Origin: Anthostomella pinea
Lineage: Eukaryota; Ascomycota; Sordariomycetes; Xylariales; Xylariaceae
Direction: 5' to 3'
Assembly (NCBI GenBank): GCA_963556695.1
Contig: CAUWAG010000019.1
Span: 62,001-126,000 of the forward strand
Length of the DNA stretch: 64,000 nt
Shown: in pieces, positions 19,988 to 32,680 of the stretch
Layout: each line of letters begins with the position of its first letter
Position numbering within the stretch: the stretch's first letter is position 1
Notes under the pieces: model-generated
Seen by the model: only the letters and a program-made list of their open reading frames with translations
What the model was told of the DNA's origin: nothing
The model's database searches: none
Made by a program: the position numbers and the translations under genes

Positions 19988-22930
19988 ATGGCCGAACCGA
20001 TCGAACAGAACGCCTTCATGGCCACTGGCCAGCCTCCCGAGGCCTCTGGCCAGACGACGCAACCTGCCGCCGCTGAAGAAGAGCAGCAGGAGCCCTTCTT
20101 CCCTCTCCTGCAGAACAATGCTAGTAACGAGACTTTGCTGCAAGACATCAAGGCCCAGAAGGGAGCTGCCGATGAGGACGACAGCGACGAGGAACCAGCC
20201 GTCGCCCGGCCTTTCGTTCGCACCAGCAGTCCCGACTCCTCGCCGCGAGACGCCACACCACCCCCGGCGCCCATGCTCTCCAAGATGCACAAGTTCACCC
20301 TGTACGAGACCGCGAGCCGCTACTACATCGTGGGAGCCGACGTCACCGAGAAGCGCTACCGTATCCTTAAGATCGACCGCAATACCCATGACTCGGACCT
20401 CAGCATCACCGACGACAAGATCGTATACAATAAGATAGAGATGAATGCGCTACTGGACACAATAGACGACGGGAACAAAGGCACTGGTGGCATCAAGCAA
20501 CGATGTACAACCTGGGGCCTCTTGGGCTTCGTCAGGTTTACCGGGCCGTACTACATGCTGTTGATCACCAAGAAGAGCACCGTGGCCATGATTGGGGGTC
20601 ATTACATCTACCAGGTAGACGGTACAGAACTTATCCCCTTGACACCGACCAAGTACAAGCCAGATGCTCGCAATGCCGAAGAGTCGCGTTTTCTGGGCAT
20701 TCTGAATAACTTGGACATGACGAGGTCGTTCTACTACAGCTACTCCTACGATATTACAAGGACGTTGCAACACAACATCACGAGGGAGCGGGTTGCCCTG
20801 ATGGAAGAAACGCCAGGTACAACTTATGACGATTACAGCTCCATGTTTGTCTGGAATAGCCACCTCTTGCAACCCGCCACCGATGCGCTACATGATCCCT
20901 TTGACTGGTGCCGTCCAGTCATACACGGATACATCGACCAGGCTTCCGTGGCTGTTTACGGCCGGACAGCACATATTACCATCATCGCCCGACGTTCCCG
21001 ATATTTCGCTGGTGCTCGGTTCTTGAAACGCGGTGCCAACGATCTAGGCTATGTTGCAAACGACGTTGAGACTGAACAGATCGTTGCCGAATCACTGACA
21101 ACATCCTTTCATTCCCCTGGGCCTAAGCTCTTCGCTAGCCCGCAGTACACCTCATATGTTCAGCATAGAGGAAGCATACCCTTGTATTGGACGCAGGACA
21201 GCATCGGGGTCACTCCCAAACCCCCAATCGAGTTGAACCTCGTAGACCCATTCTACACCGCGGCAGCACTGCACTTTGACAACTTATTCGAGCGATATGG
21301 TTCGCCCATCTATGTCCTGAATCTTGTCAAGGCAAGAGAGCGGTCACCGCGAGAGTCCAAGTTGCTTGTTGAATACACGAATGCCCTCAATTACCTCAAT
21401 CAGTTCCTTCCTGAGGAGCACAAGATCATCCACAAAGCTTGGGATATGGGTAGGGCAGCCAAGAGTCGAGATCAGGATGTGATCTCCACTCTGGAGAGCA
21501 TAGCTGAGTCGGTCGTGGTGACGACAGGCTTCTTCCAGAACGGCGATGGGGAGATTACACCGACACGAGTGCAGAATGGTGTCGCGAGGACAAATTGTAT
21601 CGACTGCTTGGACCGCACGAATGCTGCCCAGTTCGTGATTGGGAAACGAGCACTCGGACATCAGCTACATGCTCTTGGCATTCTTGAAGACACAGCAATC
21701 GACTACGATACCGATGCGGTCAACCTGTTCACCCACATGTACCATGATCACGGCGACACGATAGCCGTCCAATACGGCGGATCTCAACTCGTCAACACCA
21801 TGGAGACATATCGCAAGATCAACCAGTGGACCAGCCATTCCCGTGACATGATCGAGAGTTTCAAGAGATATTATCACAACTCATTCTTGGATAGTCAGAG
21901 ACAGGAAGCATACAACCTGTTCCTTGGCAATTACATATTCGCTCAAGGACAGCCCATGCTGTGGGACCTCTCGACGGACTACTATTTGCACCACGCAGAT
22001 CCTCGCGCATGGTCTGATAAGTTCAGACATGACTATATACACTGGTTCACACCGAAGTTTCTCCAGAAGCGAACTTTGCCTGTCTACGTACCGCCAAAAG
22101 GTGATGTTTCCGCCAAGCCCGTGTCGTTCTTTGATGATTACTGGGTTGAGTACTACCGGCCGGCGACGCTTTCGTCCTTTCTGAAGATGTTCCCCTACAA
22201 GATGAACTCGACCATCAAGTACATACCTTTCAGATCAACACAAGAAGGCAAATATGATCTCAGCCCATTCCGAGTACGCACTGATGGCGACCAGGAGACA
22301 CAAGAGAAGAAGAAGCCCACAGCAAAGAAGGAAGTCACCATCGTTGACCCCCATGATTCTCTTAAGACACCTGATAATGACTCGGCATCATTCACTACGG
22401 AGAACACAACAGAAAGGGCCAGCGCCAGAGGTATTTCCATCCAACGATGGCTGCAGCCCATGCAAGCTGATAAGGCACCAACCGTACCTCATAGCATTAT
22501 GAAGGCAGGCATGGACAGACACGACGACGCTCCCAGACTGAAGCAGACCCAACAAGAGAAGTCAAAGGCTGCCCAGTGGACTTTCACCAAGCTTGTCCAC
22601 GAATCCCTGAACCCGTCCGTCACCGCGCAGGAGACGGATGAGTTTACGCGATACGTCAGCCATCCCCAAAATCTGCCGTTGGTCGTGTCCAACGAGGCAC
22701 CCACGGATATCGACTCCTCGGAATACCAGGAATATCTCAATGGCAACTGGCAGACAGATGGTCTTGCCGCTAGTGGCACCGAAGAGGATATCGCTGCGTA
22801 CTATGACTTGCTGCGGGTCGGGGACAATCCCCTGACGGTGACTGATGAGGATCTGCCGAAGAAACGGTACAAGGCATATAATAAGTGGCTTAGAGGCAAG
22901 TCTCTCTTCAAGCAGCAGCCGGTCGATTAG
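19988..22930 (+). CDS. FIG4: FIG4-type polyphosphoinositide phosphatase
   Basis: An intronless frame of 980 residues encodes a Sac1-family phosphatase of the Fig4 type. Fig4 works with the kinase Fab1 and the scaffold Vac14 on the vacuole membrane to make and remove PI(3,5)P2. The Sac domain begins near residue 95 (KFTLYETASRYYIVG) and has the CX5R(T) active site in RTNCIDCLDRTNAAQF at about 534-549. Typical Fig4 stretches are SYSYDITRTLQHN, FVWNSHLLQP, QYGGSQLVNTMETYRKI and NLFLGNY. The N-terminus (1-90) and the C-terminal third after about 770 are polar and probably disordered. It is convergent with TTI2, with only about 100 bp between the stops. Confidence 0.96.
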   Translation: MAEPIEQNAFMATGQPPEASGQTTQPAAAEEEQQEPFFPLLQNNASNETLLQDIKAQKGAADEDDSDEEPAVARPFVRTSSPDSSPRDATPPPAPMLSKMHKFTLYETASRYYIVGADVTEKRYRILKIDRNTHDSDLSITDDKIVYNKIEMNALLDTIDDGNKGTGGIKQRCTTWGLLGFVRFTGPYYMLLITKKSTVAMIGGHYIYQVDGTELIPLTPTKYKPDARNAEESRFLGILNNLDMTRSFYYSYSYDITRTLQHNITRERVALMEETPGTTYDDYSSMFVWNSHLLQPATDALHDPFDWCRPVIHGYIDQASVAVYGRTAHITIIARRSRYFAGARFLKRGANDLGYVANDVETEQIVAESLTTSFHSPGPKLFASPQYTSYVQHRGSIPLYWTQDSIGVTPKPPIELNLVDPFYTAAALHFDNLFERYGSPIYVLNLVKARERSPRESKLLVEYTNALNYLNQFLPEEHKIIHKAWDMGRAAKSRDQDVISTLESIAESVVVTTGFFQNGDGEITPTRVQNGVARTNCIDCLDRTNAAQFVIGKRALGHQLHALGILEDTAIDYDTDAVNLFTHMYHDHGDTIAVQYGGSQLVNTMETYRKINQWTSHSRDMIESFKRYYHNSFLDSQRQEAYNLFLGNYIFAQGQPMLWDLSTDYYLHHADPRAWSDKFRHDYIHWFTPKFLQKRTLPVYVPPKGDVSAKPVSFFDDYWVEYYRPATLSSFLKMFPYKMNSTIKYIPFRSTQEGKYDLSPFRVRTDGDQETQEKKKPTAKKEVTIVDPHDSLKTPDNDSASFTTENTTERASARGISIQRWLQPMQADKAPTVPHSIMKAGMDRHDDAPRLKQTQQEKSKAAQWTFTKLVHESLNPSVTAQETDEFTRYVSHPQNLPLVVSNEAPTDIDSSEYQEYLNGNWQTDGLAASGTEEDIAAYYDLLRVGDNPLTVTDEDLPKKRYKAYNKWLRGKSLFKQQPVD

Positions 22931-23031
22931 GACTCGTCCCTGCAAACGCCGTTAAGTGACACCTTTGATACATTCGACGATATGAGGTCTCCCTAAAGTG
23001 GCTGGAGCCGCAACGACTGGTGTTTGCTGCA

Positions 23032-25319
23032 TCATGTCGCCTCAGCGCTTTTGAACAGGCTGCGCAAGTCGGGCTCTTTCTCAATGAGAGTGCCCACCCG
23101 CTCGGTCATGTCCACTCTGGCTGCCATCATGGTCGCTGAAAGCATCTCGGCAGTCTTGGTCAGCTCGGCTCTCACCTCCGTCGGGGTTGGGCTGCCAGCC
23201 GGATATAATTCCTCATCCTCGATGTTCAGCCAACAGAGCATCAGGATCTTAATGACTTCATTACAGTAGTGTGGTATTCTCGGCCAGCATGCGCGCAAGA
23301 TTGCCTGCAGGAGTTTTGTGGCCGAAAGGAGAGCAGGCGGGTGTTTGGTCCCGAAGGGGTCTGTCATGATCTCGGAGACCATGGGCATAAAGTCCTGTCG
23401 TTAATTAGCATTGTATGTCGGCGTTTCGGGTGCAGGGTCAGGTCAGGCAACGAGTGGGATCTCGTCTTATTGGAATTTGGGGATGGAAGGGGGAAGGCGC
23501 ACCTTCAGGTATTTGATAGCCAGTATACCCATCCCGTTCACAAGACAGCGCAGCTTCTCGCAAAACAGTTCCACGAGGCGGACATGCCCTTTCGCATGGT
23601 GATACCCCACCATGATGCCCTGCCTCACAATCTTGTCCAGCAGCCTCCGCTGCGCATCCGTGAACTCCCGATTGCCTTGCATATTCTCCCCACCACCGTC
23701 CGCATCGTCGCTCCCGTCGTCTGCGTCCTCCTGCTGGGTCTGGGGCGGCCCAACAACACCGGCCATCTCGAACAGCGCCGGGTACGCGGCCCCCAATAGC
23801 GCGACCGCCTCGTCCTCGGGCGTCAGGCCCGGCAGGTAGAGTACGGTGGGAAAGACGGCCTGCTCGAGGACGTCGGCTAGACCCGTGTCGCGCATCAGGC
23901 CCGGCGGGCAGCGCGCCCAGAAGGTGCGGAGGATGTGCAGGGCGCGGACCCTGAGGCTGGGGGTAGTGGGGGTAGAGGGGTGCGCTCGCGGCGGCTCGTC
24001 GAGGAGGGTTAGGAGGATGGGGGTGTACTTGTGCCAGTGCTTCTGGAGGAGGGGTTGCTGGGGGTTTGTTAGTTGGGGGTGCGTGTGGGTGCATGTGAAT
24101 GGCGGTTGGGGTTGTTAGGATTGAATGCTAGGTAGTGGAGGAGATAGACTTGTTATGTGTGTGCATGGCGACGTAGGTAGGTACACGCATGGGTACGTGA
24201 GAAGAGAAACCATAGGAAGAAGAGAGTAAAATGTTTAAAAAAAGGAAAACAAGCCAAGCAACTCACATCCGCCCTCTCGACCGCCCACGCGAAAACCGTG
24301 ACGGCATACCGCCGCGCGTACTTCCACGGCTTCGCGTCCGCCGCCTCCTCCGTCTCGCCGCCGCGGTGGTCGTACCGCGTCCGCTGCACGAACTCGGCCT
24401 TGCGCCCCGACGCCGTCACCGTCGCGGGCCGCGGCGTCTTGGCGAACAGGCCGCGCAGGAAGCTGGACAGGACATCTTCGGTGATGAATCTCGTGAGCGC
24501 ATCGTTCTGCTCGGTGGGTCGGGCCTGGTTTTCTGGGGTTCTGTTCCTGGTCGTGTTGCTGGCGCTGGTAGGAGAGGGGGACAGGGACGGAGAGGGATTC
24601 CGGAAGTGCGCTTCGAGCACGGCGCGTGCGAGATGGCTGGTTGCGGGCGTCGTCCAGGGGTCCGTCGGGTCCGTGAAGGCGACGATGGAGATGAGGGACT
24701 GCGCTTGGAGCGTCAGAGCCGAGGGGTGCGCTTTGGTTAGCTGGTCTAGGATGTGCAGGCCCAGCGAGCCTTTCAGCGCGAGGAGGGCGCAGTCTGTGTC
24801 GTCGTCTTCTGCTAGGTGTCAGGATAGAGCCGGCTGGGTTGGGCTTGGTGAGAGTGAGGGGAGAGTGAGATAGACAGACAGACCTTCGTCTAGCGAGGTG
24901 CCGGAACACACCGGTGCCATGAGCTCACCGACGGCGACGGCGATGTCTCTGAGAGCGGCCGTTTCGGCGTCTCTACCTGCATCGTCGGGCTGGATGAGCT
25001 TGCCGTTTTTCACGATGGCATATGTAGCCCACAGGCGCGCGACCGGATCCTGCCTCGATGTGTTTAGCCAGCATGCTCATCGAATGCTGTGATGAGCCAA
25101 CATAGAAGTAACACACGGCATCATCGCTTTCTAAAAGACTCTTAACATGTTGGAGTGCAGCCTCACTGGGAATAGCTGTCGTTCGTTGTATTAGTTGATA
25201 TGTGCTCTTGGGGCAGATGCGGCATCCATGAACTTACCTCGCGAGAGGGCCTCGGGAATTTCCGGGGGTGAGTGCGATTTCTTCAGCGCTTTGGCGGCTT
25301 TGAGAAGGTCCTCAAACAT
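23032..25319 (-). CDS. TTI2: TTI2-like subunit of the TTT (Tel2-Tti1-Tti2) complex
   Basis: Six exons (25319-25238, 25175-25102, 25049-24884, 24811-24267, 24057-23503, 23394-23032) all join in phase for 594 residues. The protein resembles fungal Tti2, part of the Hsp90-linked TTT complex that matures PIKK kinases such as Tel1, Mec1 and Tor. Supporting blocks are DPVARLWATYAIVKNG, LHILDQLTKAHPSALTLQAQ, MRDTGLADVLEQAVFPTVL, YLPGLTPEDEAVALLGAAYP, and at the end PMVSEIMTDPFG with CNEVIKILMLCWLNIEDEEL, all alpha-helical repeat-like. The second intron has an unusual GTTGGC donor and is the least certain junction. The fourth intron is long (209 nt). Confidence 0.85.
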
Positions 25320-25992
25320 CTTGAGTGAGCTTATTGATGGAGTCAGGTCATCGTTGTGTCTTGAAGCCGAGGTGGTTGAATCATTGTTTAGTAGGCGGAA
25401 GTCCGGATGGTGTCGCACAGACGCTTTTCAACTGACTATCGACGCCGCCAGCTGGTGGCAGCTGATTCTTCGAAAAGTCGATACCACGGGTTACTCGCCT
25501 GACATTGACCTTAATATAGTCCGAAAATGTAGTTAAAGCTCCAAAGCTGTCCACGTAGAGCATCAATGTCGGCATTGGGTCTCTTCAATGCAGGGGTGAA
25601 GGTGGAATAACCCTGTAGGAAGCAGCGACAGACCTACGCAGGATTTTTAAGGGGAGAAGTGCGAGGACCACGCTCGGAATGGTTCTGGAGGCGTGCTCAA
25701 TGTAGCTTCTAACTCCTAAGTGTGTTGACCACCTCTTGAGGAGCGGAAGATCGACGAAGGGGTACCTTGAATCACTATAGCTACATAGGCCTTGGTGAAG
25801 CGTGACTATCACATGCTGCATTACCTACGTAGCCCGGAGCCTCGTCTTACCACGTTACACAGTCAACCCCGCTGGACAAAATGCCTCCAAGCTGTGAGTC
25901 GCCTGGCTTTCTTCCCTTCCCTCTCTTCTAGCCGTCCCAACCGCCTGACTATCACTCACACGGGCTGGAATCCGCCTCCAAACACCGCCAGC
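25320..25992. other. Intergenic region between TTI2 and the F-box gene
   Basis: A divergent promoter region. A short exon could exist at 25880 (ATGCCTCCAAGCT before GTGAGT), but it does not join in phase to the next frame, so it is not claimed. Confidence 0.45.
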
Positions 25993-26715
25993 ATGGAGCC
26001 GATCGGTTTAATGTCCATGGCTGGCGAGCTTCAGAATGAGATAATCTCCCATCTTGGTCCATTCGAGCTGCTGAGACTCCGTACCGTCAACCGATATTTC
26101 TGAGCAATGATCCCCACGAACATCGACGTACTACTCGATGCAGAGAATTCCGACGAGGCTCTCGAACAAAGCCTTTACGCCTGCTTCTTCTGTAACCGAC
26201 TGAGGCGTGCCGACTGTTTCGCTGATAATGCGCGAAAGGGGAAGAAACGCAAAGCCGGCCAGTCTCCCGAAACCCGCTTCTGCCTTGACTGTGGCTTGTC
26301 ACCCAAAGCAGATGGCACCAGAAGATATACCCCTGGGGCATATATCGTGACGAAGGGCGTTCGATACGTCGTTTGCATACAATGCCAACTATACAAAACG
26401 GCGGCTCAATCCCGTCACGATGTCATTCCTTCCCGAATACATGGCATTTGTTCCCTTTGTTGGTCTCCCAGAGAGCGGCGGCTGGACGAAGAAGAGCGGC
26501 GGCGGAACGAAGAAGAGCGCCAGAGGGAATTCGAGGAAAGGCTCCAGGCCCGTGCAGATAAGAAGGTGCGACTGCGCGAGCTTGGTACGGCGGAATCTGA
26601 CATTGAGGAACGATTAGATTATGACTCTATGCTCGATGGGGGCAGAAACCGGGAACATCAGTTGGAGTACCAGTTTTTAATTGACAGCGACCACAGCTTC
26701 TGCTATAACAGCTAA
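25993..26715 (+). pseudogene. F-box protein with C-terminal cysteine pairs, one in-frame stop
   Basis: From ATG 25993 the frame begins with an F-box-like segment (MSMAGELQNEIISHLGPFEL, then LLRLRTVNRYF), the part that in SCF ubiquitin ligases binds Skp1. A TGA at 26101-26103 interrupts it directly after the F-box, and the same frame then runs to 26715. The downstream part has four CxxC-type pairs (CFFCNRLRRADC, CLDCGLSP, CIQCQLYKT, CSLCW), suggesting zinc binding, and then an Arg/Glu-rich helix. This arrangement occurs in many fungal F-box proteins. The TGA could come from CGA by one C-to-T change. Readthrough or sequence error cannot be excluded. Confidence 0.65.
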
Positions 26716-28319
26716 GGGAGGAACCTGGTAGTTCGTAGAAGCGACGCAGAGTTCAGGTACATGTGGAACGACAGATACTTCTCGTGTTACCCTGAGCTCC
26801 AAGTCATCAACGTCATGGTTTCTTAATTTCCCACCGGTACTTAGCACTGCATCCTCGGACTTCAAAAGCTGCCGAACGTCGTACCATGAATTAACTTAAC
26901 TCATCAAGAGAGATCCTGGAACAACACTCGTTGCCTTGTTCCAACGGATCTATACACACATTCGGCTGGCGCACCTTGTGACCAACCTTCTACACGAACA
27001 GACACATCGCTATCAGATATGAGGTACATATGCTCTACCCCCTTCGTCCATCTTCCGCTCCTCAGATAGTCAACGTACCCAGGATTCAGAAGCTACATTA
27101 AACACACCTGCGCCCCACCGCAGTTCGTTTCTCCTAGTACCCCTGTCCCCTTACCCCCTTTTTTACGTTCCCCCATTCCCGACCCCCCTATTCCCCTATC
27201 CCCTTATCCCCGTCTATTCCCTTATCAACCCCATTGCCCCTATTCCATAAATCCCCCAAGTCCACTCACCCCCCATCTCCCCATCATCCCATCTTCCCCT
27301 ATCCCAGCTGCAAAACCCCAACTGCAAACCCTTCCCAACCCACGCCTTTCCCTAACGCATACTCTAGCTGCACCACTATCCGATAATCAAGTAACGTTAC
27401 CTACTCTCCCGGCGTGACGAGAGACGTAAATTCACAGCGGTCAAACAGAGCGTATATATCATTACAGAACGTATCTTTACGGACTGGATAGGGTGGCCAT
27501 GCTTCTAGAAATCGTGATATACATTATCCCGGAACCTGCAGGTGCTCGGTCAGACCGAGCTCTGGGATGCCTGGACTCGATCCTCTTTATAGGAGCGTCT
27601 GTGGTAAGGGGCAGGCCAAGGAGCGGCGGCCGATCTAGTCGGACAATGAAGAAGGGGATGGAAGGGCGTAACTTAGACCCTTGGTTCGTAACACGCTGCG
27701 CGTCGAGTACCGCGTGACATAGAGTTCGACGACGAGCGTACGAATGGTCAAAGCAGCGTCGACATATGCTTGAAGCTAGTTGTCATTTCTTCCTTCCCCT
27801 AAGTTTATACACGAAAGTATCGAGATGCTATATCTACCGAGATTACACATGGACATACCCGTTCAATGAACAGTCATGCGCGCCAAAGCAGCTTCAAATG
27901 CCAGAAATGAAACCTTGTAACGCCATCGCCCCTGAAAATGACCAATATAGAGCCGGATCCGGTTCGCCATTCGCTTGAGATTCTCATCACTCCAATCATC
28001 TCATGCAGGCTCTTGGGGGTATTTCGCGGATGAGTTTTCCCAGCCGTGAAAACCGACGCCCCCGCATATGATTCCAATTTGCTGTCGAGAAAATCTGACA
28101 ATATTCAATAGCCACCTCAGGAAGAGACCAAGGGACCAAGCCACTAATGGTCGATAGACGAGCATATGTTCATTATCATCTGCGCAGGTCTGAGCGGGAG
28201 AACGCGAGTAGGCAACATCGACCATACAAAAAGGTCATTAGCGGTCGTATCCCGCTCCTCGTTGCCAGGGACTGCAAACACGGATCAGTCCCATTATTGT
28301 GTTTCGCGACAAGCTAAGC
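26716..28319. other. Intergenic region with a C/T-rich tract
   Basis: No gene is recognised over 1.6 kb. The most obvious structure is the pyrimidine-rich tract at 27115-27345; the rest holds only short frames. Confidence 0.5.
27115..27345. repeat. Low-complexity C/T-rich tract
   Basis: The + strand is dominated by irregular CCCCTATTCCCC-like units over about 230 bp, with few G. There is no clean period. Confidence 0.75.
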
Positions 28320-30860
28320 TCACCTCGCATTATGTTGTGAGCGGTTCCCAGCCGATACATTCGAGGGGCTTCCATTTCGCGAGATATTCGCTCCCGAAGA
28401 CAAGAAAGGCATAGCCGGATCCACCGATGTCCGGGGACGATCGTGGTGTGAATTGCTAGACGTGGAATGGGCCGTCGACGGCGCCCCAGTTCGATTGAAA
28501 GACGTCGAGCGCGAGTGCGGTTGTTGGCGGAACGAGCTTGGTGCAATCGAATTGTCGCCATCTTCCAGATCCATTCCTGATCCGTAACCTGGCTTCTCGC
28601 CACGTGCCGTCGCGCCTAACGCATCAAGCTCGTTGGTAGTACCCAATTGGCTCTGTGACTTCATAAATGAAGTGCGGTCGTCGGCCATGAACTTGTATCT
28701 ACCATCAGGGTTGTCGGTAAAGAAGACAATGAGGGTGCTGGCGATTAGCATGATGAGAAGAACCAGTGTGCAGACTGCGTTTAGAATCCATAGCACCACT
28801 CCGACCACACCGTTGACGATGTCTGGCTGACCGAAGATGTTGGTGAAAATTAGTAGAAAGATGGCATTTACGAAGTTGACGGAACAAATCGCGATATTGA
28901 ACGAGCTCATCTTCTTGTCCATCCAGGGCCGCATCACGGCAGCGGTTATCAGAGCTCCTGCCTCGATGATCAGAAGTGCGATAGCCTGGACCGTGCCGGC
29001 TCTTTGGGCAAGCGAGATGAAGAACGACTTCACCACGGTGTAGCAGAGAAGCGGGATGATGAAGTAGTAGGCTGAGGCACGGAACTGAATGTAAAGGAAG
29101 CCTGTATGCCTCAAGGTTAGTAGAAGACTCATGAAAGCGACCACGGAATTATTTTGAGGACGGCAGCAGATATCGATGACCTCAAGAAGCTTGGTGATGA
29201 CGTACCCCACTTGTTCAGAGTCTGAGGATCTGAGAACAATATATACGCAGGGTTCCTGTGCAACGAAACAGAGCGATGGGCGATGCGGATGACTTTGTAG
29301 GCCGCAAAACCTAAGGCTCCGTTGACGAATAGCAGGAAGAACACCGCCAAAACCATCTCTGCGGGCGAATCTTTTTGGGTGAGCTCCCAAAGGCAGAGGA
29401 TCGTGACCGGAGGGTGGCCGATAAGGGTAATTCGGAACAAAATCCCCTTAAGGACCGTGACTAGGTGTGAACATGTCAGCTTCCTCTGCATCTGCTTTTA
29501 AGTATAGCAAATCATGGGAGGCTGGCGAGCGACTTACGCCAACCGTTACGGAATTCCAGGAAAGTATCGCTTTTGATCCACCGAGCTTTGGCAGCAACCT
29601 CGCAGAAGCCCTTCCATGCAGCCACGAATAACGCTGTTGCAACCATGATGATATAGAAGAAGATGAGTCCGGTCATGAAGAGATTCGTAGTTTCAATACC
29701 CGCTCTAAAGGCCACACGCTGTATGCCATAGACAACATAGCTTCCATAATCGGTCTGAATATTTCCACGTTTCGCGAGGCTAGAAGCGTGCTTCAGGACG
29801 CTGCGAGGCACCATCGCTGTTGCGCGTCGAAAGAGGCCAGCGGCAGGGGCTATCAAGGGTGCAGCGCGTTTCTGGACCTCGACCGATACATTCTCAAGGG
29901 TGTCGATGATGGTAGCAGCGGTTCCCCCAGTTGATCGCTGGTACCACGTAAAGATGTCTTGCACTGCAGAACCAGACGTCAGTTTGCAATTTCCAATACG
30001 GCGGAACGATTCAGCGATTCTCCACCAAGGAAAAATGATTTCGGGGCTAGCTTACTGAAGCCAACATTGATAATCCCCATACTCCACTGGAAATCCTGGG
30101 TCCATGACTGGACGACCGGGGGCAGTTTGATCCCAACGAGACCAACCATGGCCTGGGCCTGGAAGTAGCTGGTAAGAGCCAAGGCGCTGGCGGCAACGTG
30201 CGAGGCGGCGTTGGAATGACCCAGACCCGATATGACAGCAGACGAGGCCAGCGCGAGACCAGTCACGATGGCGGAAGCCCACTTGACACCGAGCAAGTCG
30301 ACCGTCTTGCCGTTGGACACGGTAGCCTCGATGCAGGCTACACTCGTGCCAGCCTTGGTCCCGCTCGTCGCGTTGATAAAGATTCTGACCTTGGCGTCGA
30401 GATCCGGGAACTGGTAGGCGATGCTAGGAATAACGCCGGTAGCCGAGGGGTCGATGTCAAGGCTGAAAGGGTTGCCGAGTTTCCCAGAGACCATAGGGCA
30501 GAAGCCAGCGAGATTAACGTCGCAAGGGTTGATGACCTTGTGAAAGAAGGAGTAGCCGTATATGCTGATCAGGACATCGAAAAGGACGTTGGCCTCGATA
30601 GTCGAGATGGCGGATATGTTTACGTAGGCCTTTTCATCTTTCGGGGAGTAAACGACGTTGAACAGACTGGCTGTGAACCCGGAGTTGTCCTGGCAGGTGT
30701 TTAGCGACGAGGACTGGAGTATGTTCTCGGCGTTGGTGGGTAATATGAGGGCGACAAGGTAGAAGAGCAGGAGCAGTGGCGCTCCTAATAACGAGGCCAT
30801 CTTCCCTCTTCCCGGGTGCCGCACACGTTGTACTGCAGTTGCGAACCACCAGACGCTCAT
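28320..30860 (-). CDS. FLC: FLC-family (TRP-like) membrane protein
   Basis: Exons 30860-30056, 29963-29538, 29460-29206 and 29101-28320 join in phase (755 codons from the first ATG). The second ATG, 30800, starts a better signal peptide (MASLLGAPLLLLFYLVALIL). The protein fits the fungal FLC/Pkd2 family: an ML-like lumenal domain with paired cysteines (NTCQDNSGF, NPCDVNLAGFCP), then a TRP-like block of about eight or nine membrane helices (for example TGLIFFYIIMVATALFVAAW, YYFIIPLLCYTVVKSFFISL, VVLWILNAVCTLVLLIMLIA) and a Ser-rich cytosolic tail. Yeast Flc1-3 and fission-yeast Pkd2 are linked to ER flavin or haem handling, calcium and cell-wall integrity; the transported species is still debated. 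Confidence 0.92.
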
Positions 30861-32680
30861 GCGACTACGGTGCTCCTTATTGACCCGACCCCAGTGTCAA
30901 AACTCAGAGCGAGGTGTCGAGCGCGCGCGGTCATATAGAAGCCGAGCCGGCGTGTCCTTGGGTGTCGATCTGTTGACGATGGATAGACAGAACAACTTGG
31001 CGGGGGATGGGAGGGTCGGAAGCTGCGGGAGGGATGCAGGGACAGAAATCGCGAAAGTCTAACAGCGCGACGGGTCCTAGGTAGGCGGAACGATGGCGGC
31101 AGGAAAACGATAAAGCGAGTGAAATCCGCCGCTTCGGTTTAGACGGTGTCCGTGTTGGACTTGGTGGTGATGATGATGTAAATGGCGAAAGGTGATTCAC
31201 AGGTGTGGGAAGTTGGCAGAGGTCTGATGAGTGAATGGCAAACAGTGACAGATCACAGGTGGGCGTCAGCACTCCGCGGGAGGGTAAGCCTGCCTGTAAG
31301 GTAGTACGAGAAGTGGTAGGGGTCTATCCGAGAACTCGCAGATTGCTCGTCGATAATTCCGGAATCCTTCCCAGTATTCCCACGCTTGGTTGATCAACAG
31401 CAAGGACGTCTTGGCGATGACCCGATCCTGCAGACACCGGGAAATGCCTGTCCAGCCCGAATAGGTAGGTATCGGTGTCTCTGTTTGCGGTCCCAGACTC
31501 GCCGGCGCGAGTAGATGAGCCGGATCGCAGGTCTTGAGAGCCAATCTTTAATCCAGATCAGATCGGGTTTGTTTTCATGAGTGGGAGGCAGTGCGAGTCA
31601 GCTGCAGCCTGCATGGGTAATGGGGCACGCCGCATAGCCTCCTTGAGTCCTCTACCTGGCAGCCTGGGAGCGACCGAAATGCCAGGGACAACCGGCGACG
31701 GGTAAAACGGGTGGTTTTTACCTACATGTACTGGGCGATGCTGCACCTTTCGTATATGGCCCAGCCCACAAGTGGCTGCGAATTGATGGAATGATTTGGC
31801 ATGCGACAGCCGACATGATTAAATGCGACAATGTGACAAGTATCACCAGCAGACGCCACACAGCCATGTCACCATACACTCTGCGCAGTATATGGTGCCT
31901 TCAATGCCCCCTGAATGAAACATTTAGATATATGGCCAATATCACATCGTATGTTTACCTTCAAAGTTGCTTGACGAGATATATTTAATATGGATCGTGC
32001 TTTGGCTCGCTTGTTCCGCAAAAAGAGAATCGAGACAGGTCTCCCACGGGGACCCCAACCCGCCCAAGCCCTACCTGAAAAATAACCCCACCTGGATGAT
32101 GTGGACCCTCCCTCGCCGGCGGCCCGGCGCTGGCATTGCAGCTGAGGTGGGGCTTGAAGCTAATAAGTTCCAATATCTTATTAGCCGCGGGTCACATGCG
32201 CACATAAGGTTGTCGTACCTGCGCTAGCTCACGCGTTTCGATGCTTCATCGTCAATACATGTAGGTAGCTTTGAATCGAGATGCGTTTATCAAACTCTTG
32301 CTGCCAATTCTACAGCTGCTGGGCCACCTCAAAAAGATCTACCACGTCAACTTCGAACGGCGTGAGATGCTGGAACGCGTATGCCGTCGCCACGGGCAAT
32401 GGTTGATGGCTGGCTCCAGTCGCCTAGGAGATGGGCAATCAAGTTTCTGGATAGCGATGAAAATGAATCGACTACCATACTCTCAACAGTCTTGCTGTCC
32501 CGTGTTGTCTAGGTACCTCAGGTATTTCAGAAAGTGAGGGGGCTAAGCAAAACAACGCATCGCAGGCTCAAGCAAGCAGAGCACTCGAGTCTCACGCACC
32601 AACAGCCCTCACGAGCTCCCTCCTCATCTGACAGACCACAAGATCAGCCTTCCTGTCTTTCCCAGATTCTCAAGTTCACG
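30861..32680. other. Intergenic region
   Basis: No gene is supported. It should hold the promoters of the divergent FLC and aspartic protease genes. A minus-strand frame at 31266-31544 has some coding look but no family match. Confidence 0.45.

Noticed and set aside
24231..24909. Long frames on both strands in the TTI2 region
   Set aside because: Arg/Pro-rich shadow translations of exon 4 of TTI2.
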